Assembly: GCA_964437365.1 (NCBI GenBank)
Contig: CAYTGM010000007.1
Location: forward strand, 168,680-232,679
Length of the DNA stretch: 64,000 bases
DNA from: CAYTGM01 sp964437365
Lineage (GTDB): Bacteria > Sumerlaeota > Sumerlaeia > SLMS01
Direction of reading: 5' to 3'
Numbering within the stretch: the stretch's first letter is position 1; every line of letters starts with the position of its first letter. Position numbers and translations under genes: made by a program. Under the pieces are notes generated by a model. The model was not told the DNA's origin. It saw only the letters and a list, made by a program, of their open reading frames with translations, and did no database searches. Below, in pieces: positions 25,910-34,639 of the stretch.

Positions 25910-26473
25910 ATGAGTCTGCGAATTATTTCCGGCGAGAAACGTGGTGCTCGACTCTCCGCTCCTGAAGGTTTGGAAACACGCCCCCTTCGCGATCGGGTGA
26001 GAGAAGCAGTCTTTAGCAGCATCCGACCCTATCTCAGACAGAGCAGCGTCATCGACTTTTTCGCTGGAAGTGGAGCTGTGGGCCTTGAAGCCTTAAGCAA
26101 TGGTGCGGAGTTCTGCATTTTCGTCGACCCTAGCGCCAAAGCGATTCAGGCAATCGAATCAAACATTCAAAAACTTGGGTATGAGGAAAAAGCCCTCGTG
26201 ATCAAGGGTTCCAGCCCCGATATATTGGCGAACTCCAAGTTACCGAGCAGGCAGTTTAACCTGTTATTTATGATGCCTCCTTATCATTCAGGATTGTGTG
26301 ACAGCTGTTTTAAGCATACGAGCTTAGAAGAGATAGTAGGCGAGGGGAGCATGGCAGTCTGTGAAACCCATGTGAACGAAGCTCGCCCTGAGTCCTTAAA
26401 GTGGGAACTATTTAAGGACAAAACCTACGGTGTTACACGTATAAGTTACCTGAGATATATCGATGTTCATTGA
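25910..26473 (+). CDS. rsmD: RsmD-like 16S rRNA (guanine-N2) methyltransferase
   Basis: RsmD methylates the exocyclic amine of G966 in 16S rRNA. The 187-residue product has the family start MSLRIISGEKRGARL, TRPLRDRVREAVF and motif I DFFAGSGAVGLEAL (49-62), followed by the acidic VDPS ligand region. The catalytic motif IV is normally DPPY or NPPY; here it reads MMPPY (121-125), so the residue that contacts the target amine is Met. Activity could be altered. The length is normal. It closes the operon that begins at the DnaA fusion. Confidence 0.85.
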   Translation: MSLRIISGEKRGARLSAPEGLETRPLRDRVREAVFSSIRPYLRQSSVIDFFAGSGAVGLEALSNGAEFCIFVDPSAKAIQAIESNIQKLGYEEKALVIKGSSPDILANSKLPSRQFNLLFMMPPYHSGLCDSCFKHTSLEEIVGEGSMAVCETHVNEARPESLKWELFKDKTYGVTRISYLRYIDVH

Positions 26474-26831
26474 GTTAGCATCCTACGTGGCGAGATTTAA
26501 CGAAGTTAAGGAGCTCTCGATTTATTCATTTTTTTTAAACGGGCACTATTTTTCGGGTTCAGAGCTATATTCATCCCCGTTTGGGGTACAAAAAAAGTTG
26601 TCCCCTCTGTCTATAATGCTCAAGAAGTGCGGAGATAGATAAAAAAATCAGGTTTTTCACTAGAAACACTCTTTTTTACTTGAACTATAATTTAACATAT
26701 CTCACGATACCGGTCTAATAAGCTGAAGAGAGAACACCGCAGGCGTCTATCAGACCCCAGCACGATTTGAGAGAGTGTAGCTCTGCCAATCGCTTGCGTT
26801 CTTCACACAATCCAATTAGGAGGATCTTCTT
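26474..26831. other. A/T-rich leader of the GHL10-RTX gene, no gene seen
   Basis: This 358-base spacer contains several A or T runs (T8 at 26529, A7 near 26643) and a perfect TATAAT at 26687-26692 without a convincing -35 box at normal spacing. AGGAGG at the end is the ribosome-binding site of the next gene. It probably holds the promoter of the export gene. No open frame or structured RNA was recognised. Confidence 0.4.
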
Positions 26832-29800
26832 GTGATCAAGAGATCGAAAGCAGTTCAATATCTGCTAGCTGCCGAACTGGGAATTTTGTCACTGGGTGCG
26901 GTCTCGCACCTGCAGGCTGAGGATGTCGTCCTTGACGACTTCTCATCCGGCATAACCGCAATCAACCATCCGGAAGGCAGTGGCCAGTCCGGTGTATGGT
27001 ACGACGCAGCCAACAATACCTTTTCAACCGTCAGCGCAGGGCTCCAAAATGGAAGTGATGCACTGATCTTTGGCGATGGTGGCTTTGGTAATGGTATCTA
27101 TATTATCTATGATGCTGTTGTCCCTGCTGATGGTGATTATCAGGTCAGCGTTGATCTGGATATCGATGAATCAGGTTCCCCCACAGGTTTCAGCAGTCTC
27201 CAGGTTGGCGTTGCAGTTGGTGCAGACGCTCAGCATCGTGGATTGAACCCAAGTGCTCTTCCTGGTCTGACTAATTTCGGAAGTTACGCCGGTCTGACTT
27301 CAGGCGATGACAGTGGAAATGCCGTCCAGACCGTGACGACAAATACTTTTACCGCATCTGCCGGGGATAGCGTTCTTATTGCTATCTCGACGGATGTCAC
27401 ATCGGGATCATGGTCTTCCGGATCCTCACTCTGGAGTGGTAACACAATCAGTGTGGATAACATCACTCTAGAAGATCTTAACTCGGACCCTCCCGGCCCT
27501 GTGCCCGACGAAATCATCGTCGATGACTTTTCATCCGGGGTTATCGCTACGAACAGTCCTTCTGGTGGCGGGAACTATCAAACATGGTATGATGCGACAC
27601 CCTCAACGTTTGGAACTCCATCGGGTTCCACACTTGATGGATCTCCTGCAATGCAGATTGTTGATGGAGGGTTTGCAAATGGTGTCTATGCAATCTATCC
27701 TGCAGTGTTTCCTTCTGATGGCACATACACCGTTGAAATCGCCATGGATGTCGACGAGTCCTCCGGCGGTGTGAACGGAATCAGAGGCTACCAGTTGGGT
27801 GTTGCTACAGGTGCAGATGCTGTTCATCGCGATCCTTCAGGTAATCTCCCCGGCCTTAATATTACTGGAACATACATCGGGCTTACGCCAAACGACGATA
27901 CATCAAATGCGACACAAGTTGTTCTTACAGCAGAGTTCACCGCTACGGCAGGCGACGATTTGCTGATTGCACTTGGTACGGATGTAGAAAGTGGCAGCTG
28001 GAACGCAAACTCTTCGCTCTGGAGCGGCGCCCTGATGCGCGTAGACGATATTATCGTCCGCGGAGTAGAAGTTGAACCTCCACCCATTGAAATTGTTCTG
28101 GATAATGACGATGGTCCATCTGTTTATAGCTCGACCGGGTTCTCAACCAGCGGTGCTACAGGCTACAATGGTGGAACCTATCAATTCGCAGCCACAGGCA
28201 GTTCATCCACAGCAACCTGGACAGGAACGATTCCTGAAGAAGGGTTCTATGAAATTTCAAGTATCTTCCGAGCTGGAAGCAACAGAGCGTCGGTTGCGAG
28301 CTACGATATAACAACGGATGAAGGAACTTTCACCGTTACCACAGATCAGAGAACCAACGACCTTGCTTTCGCCTTCCTCGGTGAATACCAGCTTCAGCCA
28401 GGCCCGATCTCAATTACGCTGAACGCCTCTGAGAGCGAGCCAACAACAGGGGGAACAGTTATCATTGCCGATGCTGTTCGGATCCGAGAGCTTGATGGTC
28501 CACCTCCAATCGATGATCCAGAAGTGCGAATCGCCAATATTCTGGTCTTCGACGGGCTCGATGACGTGGGAACGATTCAGAGTTACGTTAACCAGATCGT
28601 ACGTTCACACTACAACGCGATCGCTGTACACGCACGCTATCGAGGCGATGCAACATATGTCCCGAATAAGTTTGACGATACCTTTACGAATAACGAGCCA
28701 CGCAACACCCTCGTGGGTAACGTGGATGTTATTCAAGAGTTCGTTGACCGCGGCCACGCTGCAGGACTCAAGGTCTTTGCCTACGTAAACACCAACCTTG
28801 TTACCGATGGTTCCGACACGGATCCACGTCCAAACCATGTGGTTAATACAAACCCTGACTGGGCAACTTATTACTACAACGGTGGCAACCCAATCCCACA
28901 GACAACGGCTACTGAGATTGATGGTATATGGCTCGACCCTGCACTCCCTGAAGTAAGAGCGTACAATGCAGGAATCGTTGGCGATATTGTCATGAACTAT
29001 GATGTAGATGGTGTGGTGATAGACCGTCAGAGGTATCCAGATACACGCTTCGACCGACTTGAAGCAGACTACGGATATCACCCTGATGCCATCGCACAAT
29101 TTAACCTTGAGTATGGAAAATCTGGAATCCCTGATCCTTTTGACCAGGACTGGTGGCAGTTCCGTCGCGACCAGAATACACGCGCCATTACGGACATCTA
29201 CAGCACTGTCAATGCGATCGATCCCGATGCTCTCGTGCTCTCTTATCCTATTGGACGCTTTACCGATGCGCAAGACTTCCTCTATCAGGATTGGACTGCA
29301 TGGCTCGATAATGAGGTGATGGATATTGTGATTCCTCAGATCTATACATCAAGCAATGCAACATTCAGCGCAAGCGCAGCCGAGCATCTTAACGCCTACA
29401 CGGGTGACAGAGCTCTCGCTGTTGCACTCGATACGTTCCGTCCTGGAAATGATCTGGTCGGACAGATTGAAATCTCACGCACACTTGGCTTCGTTGGACA
29501 ATCTCTCTTTACTCACACCGGTGCAGCATCTCTCGGATATCTTGATGTCCTTCCTAATGCATGGGAAGGCATTGCTCCTTTCCCTGAGTTCTCCTGGAAA
29601 TCAGAGGAGTTCGAGTGTCAGGGACTTGATATTATCGGGTCTGATATAGACGACGTTCTAATCGGGACTCTCTGCGACGAACTCATTATCGGTGGCAGTG
29701 GCAACGACGAGATTATTGCCAGCGGCGGTGATGACATGATCCTTCCTGATAACGCACCAGGCGACGATGTTATCGATGGCGGCGAAGGAAACGATACCGT

Positions 29801-30455
29801 TGATTACTCACAGGCCATCTATCCAATCTACGTTGATCTCTCTGCAGGTATCGCAACAAGCTCCAAGGGAGAGAACAGCATCGGAAACGACACCCTGACG
29901 GGAATCGAGAATATCATCGGTCGCGTTGGCGAGCATGACGTTTACATCGGCAACGACGATGACAACATCATCTACGGCGAAGGTATAGACGAGACTCCTG
30001 TCCTTGATATTCATGGAGATACCATCGAAGGACGAGGCGGGAATGACCTTCTTCACGCTGGTGGCCCAGGATACGGTGGCGATCAACTGGTAATCCGTGG
30101 TGGAGACGGTGATGATACCATTCACGCTTCCGACGGACAGAATCAGGAGCTCTATGGTGATGCTGGCAACGATACCATCTACGGCTACGGCGGACGTGAT
30201 ATCATCGAAGGTGGTGCTGGAGATGATGTGATCGACGGTGGCGCCGCTGGCGAAGATAACCGCGCGGTATTCAGTGGTCCTGCGAGTGATTACACTGTTT
30301 GCGAAAAGAGCGATGGAACAATTGTCGTCACTGATAACGTTGGAACTGATGGAACAGACACACTAACCAACATCAACCGTCTTGTCTTTTCAGACAAAAC
30401 ATACAAGGCAGCAGACTTTGCGAAGAAACTGCCTAATTACACGAATTGTGACTAA
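26832..30455 (+). CDS. Exported GHL10 hydrolase-like protein with golvesin-type module and RTX repeats
   Basis: The 1207-residue product starts at GTG with AGGAGG 8 bases upstream and has a Sec signal ending near LQA. Two similar beta-sandwich domains follow (about 32-200 and 228-405; both open with DDFSSG). Then comes a golvesin/Xly-type carbohydrate-binding-like domain (about 419-556) and a glycosyl-hydrolase-like GHL10 TIM barrel (about 564-915; VRIANILVFDG, VDGVVIDRQRYPD). The C-terminus has RTX/hemolysin-type calcium repeats (GGSGNDEI, GGEGNDTVDYS, GGAGDDVIDGG; about 936-1140). GHL10 relatives act on glycans, possibly peptidoglycan. RTX tails normally mark type I secretion, so a Sec signal together with RTX repeats is uncommon. 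The target glycan is unknown. Confidence 0.87.
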   Translation: MIKRSKAVQYLLAAELGILSLGAVSHLQAEDVVLDDFSSGITAINHPEGSGQSGVWYDAANNTFSTVSAGLQNGSDALIFGDGGFGNGIYIIYDAVVPADGDYQVSVDLDIDESGSPTGFSSLQVGVAVGADAQHRGLNPSALPGLTNFGSYAGLTSGDDSGNAVQTVTTNTFTASAGDSVLIAISTDVTSGSWSSGSSLWSGNTISVDNITLEDLNSDPPGPVPDEIIVDDFSSGVIATNSPSGGGNYQTWYDATPSTFGTPSGSTLDGSPAMQIVDGGFANGVYAIYPAVFPSDGTYTVEIAMDVDESSGGVNGIRGYQLGVATGADAVHRDPSGNLPGLNITGTYIGLTPNDDTSNATQVVLTAEFTATAGDDLLIALGTDVESGSWNANSSLWSGALMRVDDIIVRGVEVEPPPIEIVLDNDDGPSVYSSTGFSTSGATGYNGGTYQFAATGSSSTATWTGTIPEEGFYEISSIFRAGSNRASVASYDITTDEGTFTVTTDQRTNDLAFAFLGEYQLQPGPISITLNASESEPTTGGTVIIADAVRIRELDGPPPIDDPEVRIANILVFDGLDDVGTIQSYVNQIVRSHYNAIAVHARYRGDATYVPNKFDDTFTNNEPRNTLVGNVDVIQEFVDRGHAAGLKVFAYVNTNLVTDGSDTDPRPNHVVNTNPDWATYYYNGGNPIPQTTATEIDGIWLDPALPEVRAYNAGIVGDIVMNYDVDGVVIDRQRYPDTRFDRLEADYGYHPDAIAQFNLEYGKSGIPDPFDQDWWQFRRDQNTRAITDIYSTVNAIDPDALVLSYPIGRFTDAQDFLYQDWTAWLDNEVMDIVIPQIYTSSNATFSASAAEHLNAYTGDRALAVALDTFRPGNDLVGQIEISRTLGFVGQSLFTHTGAASLGYLDVLPNAWEGIAPFPEFSWKSEEFECQGLDIIGSDIDDVLIGTLCDELIIGGSGNDEIIASGGDDMILPDNAPGDDVIDGGEGNDTVDYSQAIYPIYVDLSAGIATSSKGENSIGNDTLTGIENIIGRVGEHDVYIGNDDDNIIYGEGIDETPVLDIHGDTIEGRGGNDLLHAGGPGYGGDQLVIRGGDGDDTIHASDGQNQELYGDAGNDTIYGYGGRDIIEGGAGDDVIDGGAAGEDNRAVFSGPASDYTVCEKSDGTIVVTDNVGTDGTDTLTNINRLVFSDKTYKAADFAKKLPNYTNCD

Positions 30456-30482
30456 TGCACAAAAAACACTTGAACCTTTGAT

Positions 30483-30523
30483 GTTTTTGGATGGGTCTTA
30501 TGACTCATCCAAAAACTGTTTTT
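30483..30523 (+). terminator. Intrinsic terminator of the GHL10-RTX gene
   Basis: GTTTTTGGATGGGTC pairs with GACTCATCCAAAAAC (one G-U) around TTAT, giving a 15-bp stem followed by TGTTTTT. It starts 28 bases after the stop codon. Confidence 0.9.
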
Positions 30524-30581
30524 AAGAAACTGTTTAAAGCACTGCAAAGTCAAATTGGAATCCCCACTAGAGAAGAGAACG

Positions 30582-31784
30582 ATGACCTTACCCCGATATC
30601 TCACAAGAAAGAAGATCATACGCAAACTTTCGAAATTTCTATTTGCTGCTGCATGTATCACTTCGGTTACAGCTGTATCCGCCGAGTATACTCAGTATTC
30701 GCTCCTTGACTTCGAGAACCCCGAAGGGATGGACCTTCCGAACAAGATAAAACACGGACATAATAGTACCCCTTTTACGACCACGGTTACTGACTACGCA
30801 CGCCCGGACTTGGAAGGGATTCTGGACTTGAATAATCTTCCAGCAGTCCTCGGCAGTAAAGGCCTGAGTTTTGAGCCACTTGAAAAAGAACCACATCTGA
30901 GTGTTGTCTATAATATGGTTTTGAATCGTGACCGCCTTGGGGCTCAAGGAGCGGCACTTTTCGAAGCAGACTTTTTTCTGACCCATCAGGTTAATCATAC
31001 GGTTGCTATTCTTGCCAGTGCCTATGATGAGAACTATGGAAACTCTTCCGGGTACCGCTTCTATCGTTTTGGTATTCAGGGAGATCGAGTTTATTTCTCT
31101 TTCACTGATAATACACCCTCTCCAGTTATATATCACCGACAGGATCTCGCCGATTTTGGACTCGCCAAGCCAGGTTGGCATCGACTCCAAATGTCCATGC
31201 ATTCAGATGGAAATCTATACTGCTATATCGATGGGATTCAGACAAACTTTTCTCCTATCAGTGAAACGACACTCAACGCGATCTCGCCAGGTCTGATGGT
31301 TACAAGATACAATAATAGTTCTGGCAAGATACTCTGTGACAACGTTCGAGTTTCATGGACTCAAGATGCGACCGCCCCTCTACCTCCAACCCCCTGGGGC
31401 AATTCGACAGGAGGTGAAAATGCCGCCTCCATCGAGTGGGATCGTACGGGTCTCGTTTGGCACACAACCATGTCTTCCGCATGGCAGGCCTCCAAGGAAT
31501 CAAACAAGCCAATTCTAGTCTATGCGCATGATAATCAGCTTGAGCCAACAGAAAGCGGACTCAAGCTACTCGAGTCTCCCGATGCTTCCGCACTAATTGA
31601 GCATGTTGAATTACTAAGGCTTAACTCCATTCAACAGGACAGCCAGGTGATTCTCTCCCGCCTTAGTATCAACCAGTATCCCTCTCTAACAGTGGTTAAG
31701 CCAGATGGAACTCCCTTTTCTCGGGTTAACCTGGCAGAGGTATCTGACTGGCAATCCATCCAGACAATACTGACTGGCAAGTAG
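30582..31784 (+). CDS. Exported protein with N-terminal beta-sandwich and C-terminal thioredoxin-like domain
   Basis: About 400 residues from ATG 30582 (GAGAAGAG upstream); TTG 30555 is in frame. A basic leader and hydrophobic stretch (KLSKFLFAAACITSV) form a signal peptide ending near VSA. The middle resembles laminin-G or concanavalin-like sandwiches (GWHRLQMSMHSDGNLYCYID). The last 120 residues look like a thioredoxin-fold domain (AWQASKESNKPILVYAHD, then LSINQYPSLTVVKPDG) but lack the CxxC active site, so it is not an oxidoreductase of the usual kind. Both flanks are terminators, so it is a single-gene unit. Confidence 0.75.
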   Translation: MTLPRYLTRKKIIRKLSKFLFAAACITSVTAVSAEYTQYSLLDFENPEGMDLPNKIKHGHNSTPFTTTVTDYARPDLEGILDLNNLPAVLGSKGLSFEPLEKEPHLSVVYNMVLNRDRLGAQGAALFEADFFLTHQVNHTVAILASAYDENYGNSSGYRFYRFGIQGDRVYFSFTDNTPSPVIYHRQDLADFGLAKPGWHRLQMSMHSDGNLYCYIDGIQTNFSPISETTLNAISPGLMVTRYNNSSGKILCDNVRVSWTQDATAPLPPTPWGNSTGGENAASIEWDRTGLVWHTTMSSAWQASKESNKPILVYAHDNQLEPTESGLKLLESPDASALIEHVELLRLNSIQQDSQVILSRLSINQYPSLTVVKPDGTPFSRVNLAEVSDWQSIQTILTGK

Positions 31785-31811
31785 TTCCAGTTCAGACTTT
31801 CAGTTTCTTGA

Positions 31812-31848
31812 GGGCTATACACTCCAATTGTATAGCCCTCTTTCTTTG
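31812..31848 (+). terminator. Intrinsic terminator after the sandwich/thioredoxin-like gene
   Basis: GGGCTATACA and TGTATAGCCC form a perfect 10-bp stem with a CTCCAAT loop, followed by TCTTTCTTT. It lies 27 bases after the stop codon. Confidence 0.92.
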
Positions 31849-31921
31849 TCACGAAAGAAACAGCTTGCAGCGTGAAACTGTTCTGGGTGAGCCTGCTTCA
31901 CAATTCAACGGAGGAACTTTA

Positions 31922-32404
31922 ATGAAATCTACAAGATTTTTCGCCGCGGCTATCGCTACGGCAACAGCCCTTGTGTCTACAGCTTTTGCAGTCACTGAAA
32001 GCGAACCCAATGATGTCAGAGCTTTTGCAGACACGGTAGGATCTTTCCCAGCCACACTTAATGGAACCCTGGCAAATGATGCTGGATCATTCGGAACCTA
32101 TGACGACTATTGGAGCTTTACAGCAACTGCCGGCTCAACTTACGACTTTGCAGCAAGCGGCGGTAGTTTCGTTTTCCCAATGGATATTGGACTTATCATC
32201 GAAAACGGTTCAGGAACTCAATTAACTTTGGTTGATAGCCTTGGAGACAATGCTGGAGAGAATCTCTCCTGGCAAGCACCCTCCGACGGAACCTATTACC
32301 TGGCTATTTACGAAGCAACAGCAACACTATCAACTTCTACCTATACAGTTAATATTACTGAGACGGCCGGCACGACATCCGTGGATGACTGGCATCTGTA
32401 CTGA
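31922..32404 (+). CDS. Small secreted PPC-like domain protein
   Basis: The 160-residue product begins at ATG with GGAGGAA just upstream. The signal peptide (about 1-23) ends at AFA. The rest resembles a bacterial pre-peptidase C-terminal (PPC) domain: TESEPND at the start, DDYWSFTATAGSTYDFAAS, and DGTYYLAIYEA with a final VNITE strand. Such domains are usually C-terminal parts of secreted enzymes, whereas here the domain stands alone. It may act as a surface or matrix protein. Its transcription ends at the hairpin at 32431-32466. Confidence 0.8.
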   Translation: MKSTRFFAAAIATATALVSTAFAVTESEPNDVRAFADTVGSFPATLNGTLANDAGSFGTYDDYWSFTATAGSTYDFAASGGSFVFPMDIGLIIENGSGTQLTLVDSLGDNAGENLSWQAPSDGTYYLAIYEATATLSTSTYTVNITETAGTTSVDDWHLY

Positions 32405-32409
32405 TTCAT

Positions 32410-32952
32410 TCATCGTCGCTCTTTAGATTCAGGGTCCTCGATCAAGCTTTCGAGGGCCCTTTTTAGTTCCTGATTATCCAATGAAATCGTTTGTGATGAA
32501 TCCTTCGAAATCTTCCAGACTCCCTCTCTCTTTATGAAGTTCAGTGTTCGAGCCCAGGTCCCAATATGATTTCCGGTTTCATCTGTCATGACGTACGAAA
32601 CAGGGCCCTTTCCTTTTCTTTGAATGATTATTTCACCTTTTGCCGTGTTTCCGTCTATGCGCAAAGCTTCAAGTTTGACCTCTTCGGGAATTCCAGTGAG
32701 TTCACTCGTCAGTTTCAGCGCATGTGGAAGATCGAAGGGAGCTCCTTCAACTCCTTCTCTATCATAGAATGACGCTGCAAGCTCGTAGTCTTCTTTTCGA
32801 AGTGCCTCATAGTAGGAGTCCACTGTGGATTCTATACTTTTCCTTTCATCAACCGAAACTGGAGGCACAGTTATGCTGACACGGGGAGCAAAGTGATAAT
32901 AGGCAGCACAAAATCCAATAAGCAATGCAGCAGATAATAATAGAATTTTCAT
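32410..32952 (-). CDS. Membrane-anchored NTF2-like protein
   Basis: The 180-residue product has an N-terminal hydrophobic segment (3-20), probably a signal anchor, and a soluble domain with the NTF2/SnoaL-like start VDSYYEALRKEDYELAASFYD followed by strands (EALRIDGNTAKGEIII, VWKISKD). This fold often serves as a binding domain or lipoprotein-like partner. The gene converges on the PPC-like gene with 5 bases between the stops. Its last codons also contain that gene's terminator hairpin. Function is unknown. Confidence 0.75.
   Translation of the reverse strand: MKILLLSAALLIGFCAAYYHFAPRVSITVPPVSVDERKSIESTVDSYYEALRKEDYELAASFYDREGVEGAPFDLPHALKLTSELTGIPEEVKLEALRIDGNTAKGEIIIQRKGKGPVSYVMTDETGNHIGTWARTLNFIKREGVWKISKDSSQTISLDNQELKRALESLIEDPESKERR
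32431..32466 (+). terminator. Terminator of the PPC-like gene embedded in the convergent gene
   Basis: AGGGTCCTCGA pairs with TCGAGGGCCCT around a TCAAGCTT-type loop and is followed by TTTTTAG. It is read on the plus strand, 27 bases after the PPC-like stop. All of it lies inside the C-terminal codons of the minus-strand NTF2-like gene. Confidence 0.85.
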
Positions 32953-33110
32953 CAGGGAAGTCTCGCTTTGATCACTCTAAGAGAATATAGGACGCCAACA
33001 TCCCGGAGCCCACATGAAAACTATCCTGGGTGGCAATGAGTGAAAAAAGTTTCCGCTCGACTCTAACCTGAAACTAAATACTATTCCTTGGTGACAAAGG
33101 GGAATCCAAT

Positions 33111-34604
33111 ATGAAGCATTTTTCGATCAAATTAACCCTGGCACTCGGGGTTATCCTCGCGAGTTCATCACTTTCTGCGAGGACGTTTGAGCAAACCGTC
33201 GACCCAGCTGAAAATAACGCTCTCGCTATTCAAAGATTGGCATTAAGTATCGAACAGGCAAATAGCCACCCTGGACCGGATACAATCATTCTGATACCTG
33301 AAGCAACCTACAGGTTCAACAGCGCTCAAAGCTATACGGCAAACGGCTTAAATGCCCTTCCGTTTATCAAAGCGTCTGAAGGGGAAGACTTTGGGGAATT
33401 GACAATTATCGGCGACAATACAACCTTTCTTCGGGACGATGCGAATGTTCGTTTCAGGTTTATGAATAATTCGAGTTCAGGAAGACTTATCCTGAAAGGG
33501 ATCACATTTGAAAATGGAGCTTCACCCGATTCTTCAGAGGGAGAAATCCTCGAAGGTGGTGGCGCAATCATTAACTTTGGCCGCCTTGATATAGACGACT
33601 GTACCTTCACAAGAAACCATGGCAAAAGCGTGGGTGGAGCTATCTATCAAAAGGGTGGTTCCGCCCGACTCTTCGTTAATAATACCATCTTCCAGGAAAA
33701 CTACACAGAGCTATACGGTGGTGCAGTCGACTCCACTGGGGCCATAAATCGTTTCGAGAATTGTGAATTTATTGGCAATACAGCAGGTCATTTCGGAGGA
33801 GCCTTTGGGCTCGCATCAGGGGAATCTATCATCGAGAACTGTCAATTCTCCAAAAACTCAGCAGACCAGGGTGGTGCGATTAGAGCTCATGGTCCCATTG
33901 AGATCAATCAGTCGACATTTGCCGACAACAAGGCAAACAGGAAAGGTGGTGCTCTCTTTATCGTTAATCGTGAAGCTCAGGTTATCATTAAGGATTCACA
34001 CTTTCATCGAAATGAGTCTGAAAACGCCCATGGAGGTGCGATCGATAACTATAACGGTACCCTTACTATAGAAAGATCACACTTCATTCATAACCGCGCG
34101 AAGTTATCCGGAGGCGCTGTCAGTAGTGGGGGGATTGCCAATATAGACCAGACCAATTTTCTTTCGAACCACACGCAAGAATCTGGTGGAGGAGTAAACA
34201 ACGCCAGCTCCATGACTGTTCTGAAATCAAATTTTAAGAACAACTCGGCCGCAATCAGCGGGGGTGCCATCGCCAATCAAATTCATCCCGTCAATGGCGC
34301 AGGAGTTGGTATCTATCGCAGCAATATAATTTCCACAAATATATGCGATAGTGATGAAGATGGGACAGGTGATGGAGGTGGAATTGCCCATATCGGAGAT
34401 ATTGGAAAAATCATCGTATCTGATAATACGGTTTTCGAAAATATCGATCACGGAGGAGAAGGGAACGACGTTTCAGGGTTCTTTGCAAGTCACGAAGATG
34501 GATTTCTCACCAGTAAAGAAGGCAGCGAGGGACTTGAGTTCGACCTGGATGAAGAAGAAAGAGAAAATACAAATAACTCGTCGACAACTAACCTCTCCAA
34601 TTAG
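33111..34604 (+). CDS. Secreted right-handed beta-helix protein (Pmp-like GGA repeats)
   Basis: The 497-residue product starts at ATG with AAGGGGA upstream. It has a signal peptide ending near LSA. Residues about 60-440 form repeated parallel beta-helix coils with the chlamydial Pmp-type pattern GGAI or GGAV paired with F-x2-N (for example YGGAVDST, FIGNTAGHFGGAFG, HGGAIDNYNG, SGGAVSSGG). No beta-barrel autotransporter domain follows; the end is acidic and Asn-rich. It is probably a surface adhesin or polysaccharide-active protein. The next frame downstream (34640) may belong to the same transcript. Confidence 0.85.
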   Translation: MKHFSIKLTLALGVILASSSLSARTFEQTVDPAENNALAIQRLALSIEQANSHPGPDTIILIPEATYRFNSAQSYTANGLNALPFIKASEGEDFGELTIIGDNTTFLRDDANVRFRFMNNSSSGRLILKGITFENGASPDSSEGEILEGGGAIINFGRLDIDDCTFTRNHGKSVGGAIYQKGGSARLFVNNTIFQENYTELYGGAVDSTGAINRFENCEFIGNTAGHFGGAFGLASGESIIENCQFSKNSADQGGAIRAHGPIEINQSTFADNKANRKGGALFIVNREAQVIIKDSHFHRNESENAHGGAIDNYNGTLTIERSHFIHNRAKLSGGAVSSGGIANIDQTNFLSNHTQESGGGVNNASSMTVLKSNFKNNSAAISGGAIANQIHPVNGAGVGIYRSNIISTNICDSDEDGTGDGGGIAHIGDIGKIIVSDNTVFENIDHGGEGNDVSGFFASHEDGFLTSKEGSEGLEFDLDEEERENTNNSSTTNLSN

Positions 34605-34639
34605 CGCCAGAAGTCTGACTCTCACACGTATCTAAAATC

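Noticed and set aside
26687..26692. TATAAT as a full promoter of the GHL10-RTX gene
   Set aside because: No recognisable -35 element at proper spacing, and the spacer is A/T-rich enough to yield the hexamer by chance.
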